Origin: Verrucomicrobiota bacterium
Lineage (GTDB): Bacteria; Verrucomicrobiota; Verrucomicrobiia; Limisphaerales; UBA11358
Direction of reading: 5' to 3'
DNA: 35,143 nucleotides
NCBI GenBank assembly: GCA_021324235.1
Contig: JAJPJM010000037.1
Span: 1 to 35,143 of the forward strand
The first letter of the stretch is position 1, and each line of letters starts with the position of its first letter. Of the stretch, positions 14,617 through 21,713 are shown piece after piece. Position numbers and translations under genes: made by a program. Under the pieces are notes generated by a model. The model was given only the letters and a program-made list of their open reading frames with translations. It had not been told where the DNA came from and searched no databases.

Positions 14617-15869
14617 TTGATGTAATCCTGCAACGAGAACACCGGCAGCAACATGCCGATAAAAATGATGCCGATGAATCCGGCGATCAAAAACAGCATC
14701 AACGGCTCGGCAAAGGCCACCGCCGTCTTCAGGTGGCGGTCCAGATCCACCTCGGTGACGCTGGCAATGCGGACGAGTTCAGAGTCGAGTTTGCCGCTTT
14801 CCTCGGCCACGGAAATCATTTCCAAAATGGACCCGGCGAACAAATCCTTGCACTCGGCCAGGCTTTGGCCGAGCCGGCCGCCCTGCTGGACGCGCTGGAT
14901 GGATTGGGAGACGGCATCCACAAGAATCTGGTTGCCGATGGATTTGCGCGCGACGTTCAAACCCTGCACCAGCGGCACGCCGGCACCCAGCAACGTCCCG
15001 AGCATCCGACAGAAACGGGCCATCGCGAATTGCGCAAGCAGCGGGCCAACCAGCGGTGAGCGCAACACCAGCCGTTCCCAAACGCGCCGGCCCTTTTCCG
15101 AGGCGAACCAGGTCCGTACCAGAAACCCCGCGCCCACCAGGCCCGCCGCGACAAACAATCCGTAGGAACGCACAAGATGACTGACACCGATGATCAGCTG
15201 GGTGATCAGTGGGAGCGCCCCGTGAACACTGGCGAAGACCTTTTGAAATTTCGGGATGAAAAATACCAGCAGGACCGTCAACACCACCAGCGCCAGACAA
15301 AGCAAAATACACGGATAAATCATGGCGGTGAGCACCTTGGATTTCAGTTCCTTTTCGCGCGATTGGAAATCGGCGATTTGCGCCAGCACCACGTCGAGAA
15401 ACCCGCCGGCCTCGCCGGCTTCCACCATGGCGACGTAAACGCGTGGAAAGACGTCCGGCGACTTCGCCATGGCACTGGCGAGCGACATGCCGTCCACGAC
15501 GAGATCGTGGATTTCCCTCCACTTCGCCGCCACGAACGGTGCCGAGGCTTCCTTGTAAAGAATCACCAACGCGCGGCTCAACGGCACGCCTGAAGCCAGC
15601 AGGCTGGACAGCAGGCGCGTGAAATTTTCGAGCGCCTTGGCGGAGACTTTCCGTGACTGGAACTTGAAGGAAAGGTTGCCGAGGTTTCCCAAACCCGCCG
15701 GCAAACCCGAACCGCTTTTCACGGCGGCGGCCGCTTTTTCCACCAGATTCACCGGACGCAGGCCCAGGGTTTCGATCTGGCGCAGCGCGTCGGGCCGGCC
15801 CCCGGCGTCCAACCGACCTTCCGTCATGGCCCCATCCATTTGCAACGCTTTGTATTGAAACGTGGGCAT
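14613..15869 (-). CDS. gspF: GspF inner-membrane platform protein
   Basis: This 418-residue protein has the standard GspF/PilC length and layout. The start MPTFQYKALQMDGAMTEG is the usual YxALdxxGk opening. Two repeated T2SSF domains follow (about 83-205 and 285-410) with FTRLLSSLLASGVPLSRAL and FCRMLGTLLGAGVPLVQGL, and MVEAGEAGG and ISVAEESGKL as paired motifs. Three membrane helices are visible near 182-202, 233-253 and 385-405. The protein is the polytopic core of the assembly platform, turned by GspE. It lies three bases downstream of gspE and its stop overlaps the GTG of gspG. Confidence 0.95.
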   Translation of the reverse strand: MPTFQYKALQMDGAMTEGRLDAGGRPDALRQIETLGLRPVNLVEKAAAAVKSGSGLPAGLGNLGNLSFKFQSRKVSAKALENFTRLLSSLLASGVPLSRALVILYKEASAPFVAAKWREIHDLVVDGMSLASAMAKSPDVFPRVYVAMVEAGEAGGFLDVVLAQIADFQSREKELKSKVLTAMIYPCILLCLALVVLTVLLVFFIPKFQKVFASVHGALPLITQLIIGVSHLVRSYGLFVAAGLVGAGFLVRTWFASEKGRRVWERLVLRSPLVGPLLAQFAMARFCRMLGTLLGAGVPLVQGLNVARKSIGNQILVDAVSQSIQRVQQGGRLGQSLAECKDLFAGSILEMISVAEESGKLDSELVRIASVTEVDLDRHLKTAVAFAEPLMLFLIAGFIGIIFIGMLLPVFSLQDYIK

Positions 15870-15872
15870 TTT

Positions 15873-17651
15873 TCAGGCCGGGGGTTGAGGGTCGGGGCTC
15901 GAGAGCAGGGGCTTGCCGCTGGCGCCTTTGGCGTCCGGCTCCCGACTCTCGGCGCCCGATTGATGGGTTGTCTGCGCCACCTCCTTGGCGGTGGTTACAC
16001 TTAAAACTTCATCGACGGTCGTGATGCCCAGGCGGACGAGCCGCCAGCCGTCTTCGGCCAGCATTTTCATGCCGGCACGGCGGGCAACCTCGCGAATCTG
16101 GTCGGCCGAGGCGTTCTTCAAAACGAGCTGCCGAATTTCACTGTCGGTATCCATCCATTCAAAAATGGCATGCCGGCCGAAAAATCCGGTGTTGCGGCAT
16201 TCCCGGCAGCCCATCGAACGGTAAATCGTGGTGTTCGCGGGGATGCCGAGTTTCTCCTTGAGCACCTGCGCGGTCGGGGAGTTGTCCGCCTGTTTGCAGT
16301 GTGGACAAAGCACGCGGACCAGGCGCTGGGCCAGCACGGCTTCGAGCGACGACGCGACCAGATAGGGCTCGACGCCCATGTCGACGAGGCGGGTGACGGC
16401 ACCCGGCGCATCGTTGGTATGCAGGGTGGAAAAGACCAGGTGGCCGGTGAGCGACGCCTGCACGGCGATTTCCGCCGTTTCCTTGTCGCGAATTTCGCCG
16501 ATGAGAATCACGTCCGGGTCATGGCGCAAAATCGAACGCAACCCGCGCGCAAAGGTGAGTCCGGACTTTTCGTTGACCTGGATTTGATTGACGCCCTTGA
16601 GCTGGTATTCCACCGGGTCTTCAATCGTGATGATTTTGCGGACGGAATCGTTGATTTCGTTGAGCGCGGTGTAAAGCGTGGAGGTTTTGCCGCTGCCGGT
16701 GGGACCGGTGACGAGGATGATCCCGTGGGGCAGTTGCAGGACGCGGCGGAAACAGTCCAACTCGCGTTTATCCATGGCGAGTTCAGCCAGACCGCGCAGC
16801 GTGGCGTTTTGCCGGAGCAAACGCATCACGACCGCTTCGCCATGGAGCATGGGAATGATGGAAACGCGGATGTCCACTTCGGCATCATCGATGCGCACCT
16901 TGATGCGGCCGTCCTGCGGCAGGCGTTTTTCGGCAATGTTGAGGTGGCTCAAAATTTTGACGCGCGAAACGATGGCGGGCTGAAAGCGCTTGAGTTGCGC
17001 GGGCACCGGAATGTCCTGCAACACACCGTCAATCCGGTAACGGATGCGGAATTCGTCCTCGAAGGGTTCCAGGTGAATGTCCGAGGCGCGCAGTTCGATG
17101 GCGTCTTTTAACACCTGGTTGACAAAGTGGATGATGGACGCTTCATCTTCCCCGGCACCATCGAGGTTGGTGTCTTCGGCGCTTTCGTCAACGACTTCAA
17201 AGCCCTTTTCCTCGTCGAGCGTGCCGATGGTGTCGGCGCCGACGCCGAGGCGTTTCTTGATTTCACGCTGGATGGCTTCACTGGAAGCAAGAATCGGCTT
17301 GAGGTTCAAGCCGGTCATGGTCTTCAGCGCGTCGAGGCCCTGCGTCGCGAACAGGCGGCTGGTGGCGACTTCCACCGTGCCATTCAGGCGCTTGAGCGGA
17401 AGCAGCTCCTCCTTCAACAAAATGCGGGCGGGGAAAAGTGAGAGAAGCTGACGGTCCGGTTCGACGTCATCCAGCGTGGTATAGGCGACGCCATACTCGC
17501 CGGCCAGCCAACGAAGAACGGCCTCCTCGCTTTGCAGGGGGGGCTGGAGGCGGGCCAGCGTCACGGCATCGCTGGCGGACAATTGCCGGGCGGCAATCAT
17601 GCGTTCCAGCAATGGCTTCAACGTCGAGTCTGGTTTGACGGTTTCGTTCAT
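15873..17651 (-). CDS. gspE: GspE type II secretion ATPase
   Basis: This 592-residue protein starts from the ATG at 17651; a TTG six bases upstream (17657) is an alternative with GGGAG better placed. The N-terminal MshEN-type domain is followed by the CTE-like region with ASDIHLEP and RYRIDGVL. Walker A is GPTGSGKT (about 316-323), the Asp box includes ITIEDPVEY, Walker B is ILIGEIRD (about 383-389) and the His box STLHTND follows. Two CxxC pairs (CPHC about 449-452, CREC about 482-485) form the zinc motif. It powers pseudopilus assembly through GspF and GspL. The C-terminal tail after about residue 560 is low-complexity and encoded by heptamer repeats. Confidence 0.95.
   Translation of the reverse strand: MNETVKPDSTLKPLLERMIAARQLSASDAVTLARLQPPLQSEEAVLRWLAGEYGVAYTTLDDVEPDRQLLSLFPARILLKEELLPLKRLNGTVEVATSRLFATQGLDALKTMTGLNLKPILASSEAIQREIKKRLGVGADTIGTLDEEKGFEVVDESAEDTNLDGAGEDEASIIHFVNQVLKDAIELRASDIHLEPFEDEFRIRYRIDGVLQDIPVPAQLKRFQPAIVSRVKILSHLNIAEKRLPQDGRIKVRIDDAEVDIRVSIIPMLHGEAVVMRLLRQNATLRGLAELAMDKRELDCFRRVLQLPHGIILVTGPTGSGKTSTLYTALNEINDSVRKIITIEDPVEYQLKGVNQIQVNEKSGLTFARGLRSILRHDPDVILIGEIRDKETAEIAVQASLTGHLVFSTLHTNDAPGAVTRLVDMGVEPYLVASSLEAVLAQRLVRVLCPHCKQADNSPTAQVLKEKLGIPANTTIYRSMGCRECRNTGFFGRHAIFEWMDTDSEIRQLVLKNASADQIREVARRAGMKMLAEDGWRLVRLGITTVDEVLSVTTAKEVAQTTHQSGAESREPDAKGASGKPLLSSPDPQPPA
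15930..15957 (-). repeat. Heptanucleotide tandem array in the gspE 3' end
   Basis: The units on the plus strand are GGCGTCC, GGCTCCC, GACTCTC and GGCGCCC. They share the 12-mer CCGGCTCCCGAC with the array in the gspJ leader (15935-15946 and 13009-13020). Three further 7-base units of another type (GGTTGAG, GGTCGGG, GCTCGAG) lie at 15883-15903, by the stop codon. Confidence 0.65.
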
Positions 17652-17667
17652 GGACAAACGTCAGCTT

Positions 17668-17689
17668 CTCCCGGATGCGTTCACCGGAG
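17668..17689 (-). promoter_or_regulatory. Possible hairpin covering the gspE ribosome-binding region
   Basis: On the transcript CTCCGG (17684-17689) can pair with CCGGGAG (17668-17674) with one bulge and a 9-base loop. The 3' arm contains the only SD-like GGGAG before gspE. No U-tract follows, so it is not an intrinsic terminator. Control of gspE translation is a guess. Confidence 0.25.
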
Positions 17690-17692
17690 CGG

Positions 17693-18253
17693 TTACTGGA
17701 GCAAACCGAGCAACGTCGCCTGGGCTTCCTGTTTTACAGTCAACACCTGGCGAAGTTGGTCTTGTGCCTGGACCAGCTTGTCTTGTTTGACCTTCTGTGA
17801 AGCTTCGTATCTGGCGAGCGCCGCTTTGATTTGGGCCGGCGGTGAATTGTCATCGATCGCTTTTTGCAGCGCTTCGGCTTCCGGGCTGGGCTGGCCGCCA
17901 AAGAAACCGCCACGGCCACCACCCGGCCCGCCGCCGTTGTTGCCGCCGCGGTTGCGGAACATGCGGCCAAAACCGCCGCCGACGCCGATGTCACGGCGCG
18001 CATCCATCACTTTTTGGACGAGCGGCTGGACGGCGTTCCAGTCGGCGTCGTTGGTGAAACCGAGTTGATCCCGGATACCGTCCATTATGCGTTGCTGGAA
18101 CTGGGCCGGGTCGAAGTTACCCCGGCCAAATCCGCCCTGACCGCCGCCGTTGCCGCCTCCGCCATTGTCGTTTTGTGCCAGAAGACTGCCGGCGCTCAGG
18201 CACAGGGCAGCGGCGACACCCCAGATTATAAATGTTCGGTTTGATTTTATCAT
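17693..18253 (-). CDS. Secreted Gly-rich Spy/CpxP-like protein at the head of the T2SS operon
   Basis: This 186-residue protein has a clear signal peptide (MIKSNRTFIIWGVAAALCLSAG, cleavage near LLA/Q at 26). Two Gly-rich stretches (about 30-46 and 91-119) flank a helical segment (FDPAQFQQRIMDGIRDQLGFTNDADWNAVQPLVQKVMDARRD). A long helical C-terminus follows, with EALQKAIDDNSPPAQIKAALARYE and QAQDQLRQVL. That pattern of periplasmic helices resembles the Spy/CpxP (LTXXQ) group, but no exact LTxxQ motif is kept, so the family call is tentative. It could be a periplasmic chaperone or stress protein, or a T2SS substrate. It is the first gene after the sigma-54 promoter and precedes gspE by 41 bases. 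Confidence 0.7.
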   Translation of the reverse strand: MIKSNRTFIIWGVAAALCLSAGSLLAQNDNGGGGNGGGQGGFGRGNFDPAQFQQRIMDGIRDQLGFTNDADWNAVQPLVQKVMDARRDIGVGGGFGRMFRNRGGNNGGGPGGGRGGFFGGQPSPEAEALQKAIDDNSPPAQIKAALARYEASQKVKQDKLVQAQDQLRQVLTVKQEAQATLLGLLQ

Positions 18254-18344
18254 AATGTGCTCGTGTTGAAGTGTGGTTTAACTGGTTTTCAGCCGGTTGC
18301 AGAGAAACATGACGTCCACGCACACGGCCACCCATTGCTTACTA

Positions 18345-18360
18345 GGCAGGGAATGTGCCA
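18345..18360 (-). promoter_or_regulatory. Sigma-54 (-24/-12) promoter upstream of the T2SS operon
   Basis: On the minus strand TGGCAC, five bases, then CTGCC gives the obligatory GG-N10-GC spacing of RpoN promoters. The -24 hexamer matches the consensus exactly and the -12 element misses only flanking bases. Transcription would start near 18334, leaving an 80-base leader before the ATG at 18253. The same operon ends with a sigma-54-dependent response regulator, which makes the site more credible. Confidence 0.6.
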
Positions 18361-18403
18361 ACCAATAAACTCCAACAAAACGCGGCCCGCTGACCGGCCT
18401 TCC

Positions 18404-18448
18404 GCGCAAAAGTTTCTCACTTGGACCCGGCGCGCGCAGATTTTGCGC
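18404..18448. promoter_or_regulatory. Inverted repeat upstream of the sigma-54 promoter (possible activator site)
   Basis: The 8-bp arms GCGCAAAA (18404-18411) and TTTTGCGC (18441-18448) are perfect inverted copies 29 bases apart. They sit about 70-115 bases upstream of the predicted start, where NtrC-type activators usually bind. The wide arm spacing is atypical for one dimer site, so this is tentative. Confidence 0.3.
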
Positions 18449-18611
18449 ACTCAACGCCGCCGGAGCACCCTTCACAACCGGGCGAAGCGCCACCCCGGCG
18501 GCTCCGTCCCGGATCAGGAATTCATTTTGACTAACCGACTTTGACCGTTGTAGCCTTGAACCCAGTTGCTAGAAAGTGCAGGCCGGTTTTCACCACATAT
18601 ATTTTACGACC

Positions 18612-19349
18612 ATGAATAATTCAGAGCGCAAGGCTGCGATGATAAAGAACCCCCCTGGAAATGCGGTTCGACGGGGAGGACGTTTTGTCTCCTGGCTGGC
18701 GATGTTGGCGGCAGGAATGGCGGCACTGGCAGCGGTCACGACGGGTTGCCAAACCGAGCCTTCCCCGTTCGTCACGCCGGCCCCGGCGATCACCAACACG
18801 ATGCGGCCGCTCATTCCCGAGGCCGTCACCGCTCCCGCGATTACCAATGCGACCGCGTTTACCTTGCGGGAGGGTGACATCCTGAAAATCAGCTTTCCCG
18901 GATCTCCCAATCTGAACAATGTCCAGCAGATCCGGACCGACGGTAAAATCACACTGCCCCTGATCGGAGAAGTGCAGGCGGCGGGGGTGACGCCGATCGA
19001 TCTGCAACAAAAATTGATGGACTTATATGCCCCGCAACTGTCGTCGAAGGAGGTGACGGTGGAGGTGCAAAATTCCTCTTTCCCGGTTTATGTGACCGGG
19101 GCAGTGCTCCGCCCGGGAAAAATCACCTCGGATCATCCCATTACGGCCCTGGAGGCCATCATGGAGGCGGGGGGATTTGACTACACCAAGGCCAATTTGA
19201 AAGCCGTGGAGGTCATCCGGCAGGAAGGCGACCAGACGAAGAATTACACCTTGAATTTGAAGCTCGCCATGGAGGGAAAGATCAACGACCCGTTCTACCT
19301 GAAGCCCTCCGACATCGTTTACGTGCCGGAAAAATTCTCCTGGTTCTGA
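18612..19349 (+). CDS. Wza/KpsD-type polysaccharide export lipoprotein
   Basis: From the ATG at 18612 the protein has 245 residues. An ATG at 18639 has AAGG just upstream and is an equally good start; a GTG at 18576 is unlikely. The signal peptide ends in AAVTTGC, a lipoprotein-type site with the Cys as first mature residue. The poly-export domain follows with FTLREGDILKISFPG and IRTDGKITLPLIGEVQAAG. An SLBB domain then has VYVTGAVLRPGKI and ALEAIMEAGGF. It forms or gates the outer-membrane passage for an exopolysaccharide. At about 245 residues it is shorter than E. coli Wza and lacks the final membrane helix, like many short Wza homologues. It converges with the beta-barrel gene. Confidence 0.9.
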   Translation: MNNSERKAAMIKNPPGNAVRRGGRFVSWLAMLAAGMAALAAVTTGCQTEPSPFVTPAPAITNTMRPLIPEAVTAPAITNATAFTLREGDILKISFPGSPNLNNVQQIRTDGKITLPLIGEVQAAGVTPIDLQQKLMDLYAPQLSSKEVTVEVQNSSFPVYVTGAVLRPGKITSDHPITALEAIMEAGGFDYTKANLKAVEVIRQEGDQTKNYTLNLKLAMEGKINDPFYLKPSDIVYVPEKFSWF

Positions 19350-19384
19350 CCCTGATCGGCCAACCGGCTTTCAAAGGCAGAGCC

Positions 19385-20671
19385 CTAATAGGCGAAGCCG
19401 ATTTCGAATCCAACCTGGTGGCTGGTAAATCCAAATCCGGCGGTCGTGGATGAATCGCTGCTGATTTGGTAGAAGACGGCAACGGTGCCGCGTTTGAGAA
19501 AGGAGGTGCTGAGCCGGGTATTGAAGTAACAGTAATCGTCCGTCCGGTTTGGCGCCGCGTTGATGCCCGAATTGACGTATTTGATGTTTTGATAGCCACC
19601 GCTCAAATCCAGGTACAATCTGCCCAATAACCGCTGGTTTAAATCCCCGTCGAAACCGACGCTTTCGGAGATTTGATTCTGCAACGCCGACACCGCCACC
19701 ACCCGATCCCCATTCAGGGAAATCTTTGTCTGCTCAAACGGCTGATATTGAATGCCGCCGCCGAAAACGGGATTGAGCAGGTCACCGGAGTTGCCGCCGA
19801 AAAACTGGCGATCTTCCACGCCGCCGTTAATTTGAAAGCTGATTTTGTCGGTCGCCCGCCATTTGATTCGTCCCTGATATTGTTCGAAGAGCATGTCGGG
19901 ACTGGCATCCACATCGTCATAACCCAGGCCCACCCCGAGCGCCATATCGAATCGAACCCAGAAATGGTAATTCAGCCAGTCCATGGTGGACCATTCGCGG
20001 TAGCTTTGGAACTGGTCGGCCGAAACGAAATCCTGGTTGACCCCCAAATCCAGCGACATTTTGCTGTTAATGGTGTAGGTACCGTTGACCGCCGTCGCGT
20101 ACGTGGTCTGCTTGGTCTGGGTCGCCGTTTCGGCCTGCGGCGTGTCGGAAACGACATAATTCTGTGACAATCCCAAAACCCAGTTCCCATAAACCGTGCC
20201 GCCGGTCAGCGTGGCCGCCTGATTGAAGGCGTTCCGAAAATGGTTGTTGGAGTAAAGCGTCCAGCTGGGCGTGTAATCCACGGTCCAATGCTGGCCCACA
20301 TCCAGCCGAAATCCCGGCGCAATATTCTGAATCACGGTGCTTTCCGGCTGGTTGGTGGCCGCCAGGATTCCATCGCCGTAGATAAATTGATAATCGACAT
20401 GCGGGCGCAACGTCAAAAATTTATAACGAAATGGCTGGGCCAATTCCGGGCCGGGGGCCGCGCCGGCGGGAACAAACACATCCATGTCCGACGTCGCGAA
20501 AGGCTGCAGCGCGGGCGGGGTTTCGGGCGCTTCGGGAGCGGAGGTGATCACCGATTGCGCCTGGGTTTTGCGGCTCAATATCAGCAGTCCCAGCACGACG
20601 GTCCCCCGTAACAGCCAGACATTCCTTCGGGCGAAGAGAAACAACGGTTTCATTTTGGTTTTTAGGTTCAT
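19385..20671 (-). CDS. Outer-membrane beta-barrel protein of the polysaccharide locus
   Basis: This 428-residue protein has a signal peptide (hydrophobic about 20-32, cleavage near TQA/Q). The mature chain is made of alternating amphipathic strands rich in Tyr, Asn and Gly, for example FLTLRPHVDYQFIYGDG, WTVDYTPSWTLYSNN and GRLYLDLSGGYQNIKYV. It ends SHQVGFEIGFAY with a terminal aromatic residue, the signal for BAM-mediated insertion. It resembles the beta-barrel proteins often found beside Wza in verrucomicrobial and proteobacterial exopolysaccharide clusters. A role in polymer export or surface display is inferred from location. The start is the ATG at 20671; one at 20653 is possible. Confidence 0.8.
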   Translation of the reverse strand: MNLKTKMKPLFLFARRNVWLLRGTVVLGLLILSRKTQAQSVITSAPEAPETPPALQPFATSDMDVFVPAGAAPGPELAQPFRYKFLTLRPHVDYQFIYGDGILAATNQPESTVIQNIAPGFRLDVGQHWTVDYTPSWTLYSNNHFRNAFNQAATLTGGTVYGNWVLGLSQNYVVSDTPQAETATQTKQTTYATAVNGTYTINSKMSLDLGVNQDFVSADQFQSYREWSTMDWLNYHFWVRFDMALGVGLGYDDVDASPDMLFEQYQGRIKWRATDKISFQINGGVEDRQFFGGNSGDLLNPVFGGGIQYQPFEQTKISLNGDRVVAVSALQNQISESVGFDGDLNQRLLGRLYLDLSGGYQNIKYVNSGINAAPNRTDDYCYFNTRLSTSFLKRGTVAVFYQISSDSSTTAGFGFTSHQVGFEIGFAY

Positions 20672-20696
20672 ATAAATCGGACAGTCACTCAGGATT

Positions 20697-21686
20697 TCAG
20701 GAGGAAAATGAGGGAACGTTCCGCGCCGTGCTGTTGTCCGCGCGCAGCGCCGCCACGTTCCAATTGCGCAGCGAATCCTCCAGGGCCTCCTCCACCGGGC
20801 GCATTTTTATTCCCGCCACCAGCAACTTGGAAACGTCCAGGACACAATTGGAGCGCGGCGCCTTGGCGCCATGACGGTAAAATTCCTCCTCGTTCTCCCA
20901 AAATTCAAAGCGCCGGTTTGGCTTCAGGATCCGTTCAACCATTTCGATGACCTGCCGCGTCGAAACCGCGCCGGGATTGGTCATGTTGTAAATCCCGAAC
21001 GGCGCCTGGCGCTCCCAGAGATCCAGACAGGCCCGCACGAAATCGTCCAGCTGGGACAACGAATTCACCCCGTCAAAAACCCGGGCGTAATTTTGAATTC
21101 GCCAGAGAAAGTTCCGGGGTTCACTCCGTCCATTAAAGGGCATGCCCGGACGCCAGAGGTAAACCTCCCCTGCTCCGCGGATGGCTTCCTCCGCCAGGGC
21201 CTTGGTGCCGCTATAAAAATTACAGGGCGCGTTGCGGAACGAAAAATTGGGTTCGTCCCATTCGGTGTATCCGAAGACCTTTTCCGGGCTCGCCGCAAAC
21301 AGCCGCCGCAACTCCGGGCCTTCCACGATCCGCGTGCCCGGGTCATCAATCCATTTCGCACCGCGATAAATACAACCCGACGAGATGTGCCCCCAGGGTG
21401 TGCTGGTCATCGAACACGCCCGGGAGATGGTCTGGGGCAGCAGCGTGTTGGCAAACAGCGTCTCTTCCCGCGCCGTCTCGCAGGCATCCACATTGGGCCG
21501 GCCCGGATAACCCGCCGCATTGATGATGAATTCCGGTTTGAGTTTCCGGATATAATCAAATAACAGGTCGAAATCCGTGTAATCAATCGCCTTGCGGGTG
21601 AGCGGGATAAAACTGTACCTCCGGCGGCGCAACTCCGTTGCGAAGGCCTGCCCCATGTAGCCACTGGCTCCGAGCAGCAGAATCAT
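20697..21686 (-). CDS. NAD(P)-dependent epimerase/reductase of the RmlD-like group
   Basis: This 329-residue extended short-chain dehydrogenase has the Rossmann motif GASGYMG (6-12). FIINAAGYPGRPNVDACE matches the RmlD-like NAAxYTxVDxAE pattern, HISSGCIYRG carries the active-site Ser region, and the catalytic YSGTK gives Tyr and Lys. The long RmlD C-terminal substrate domain is present, with GIYNMTNPGAVSTRQVIEMVE. It probably reduces or epimerises a 4-keto nucleotide sugar; dTDP-4-dehydrorhamnose reductase is possible but RmlA, B and C are not in the window. It lies 27 bases after the dehydrogenase gene on the same strand. Confidence 0.8.
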   Translation of the reverse strand: MILLLGASGYMGQAFATELRRRRYSFIPLTRKAIDYTDFDLLFDYIRKLKPEFIINAAGYPGRPNVDACETAREETLFANTLLPQTISRACSMTSTPWGHISSGCIYRGAKWIDDPGTRIVEGPELRRLFAASPEKVFGYTEWDEPNFSFRNAPCNFYSGTKALAEEAIRGAGEVYLWRPGMPFNGRSEPRNFLWRIQNYARVFDGVNSLSQLDDFVRACLDLWERQAPFGIYNMTNPGAVSTRQVIEMVERILKPNRRFEFWENEEEFYRHGAKAPRSNCVLDVSKLLVAGIKMRPVEEALEDSLRNWNVAALRADNSTARNVPSFSS

Positions 21687-21713
21687 GGCGAATTGATTTT
21701 CAACCGACTGAAC

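Larger units (their letters stand above)
18254..18611. other. Divergent intergenic region between the T2SS operon and the wza-like gene
   Basis: This roughly 360-base region separates the minus-strand T2SS operon from the plus-strand export lipoprotein gene. It carries a sigma-54 promoter and an inverted repeat, listed separately, both facing the T2SS side. For the plus-strand gene only a partial -35 (TTGACT, 18527-18532) without a good -10 is seen. No small gene is supported. Confidence 0.6.

Noticed and set aside
16170-17111. 313-codon open frame on the plus strand
   Set aside because: It is antisense to gspE with its Walker motifs; the opposite frame is open only because of GC codon bias.
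19346-19390. Bidirectional terminator between the convergent wza-like and beta-barrel genes
   Set aside because: No stable stem with a U-tract could be drawn in either direction.
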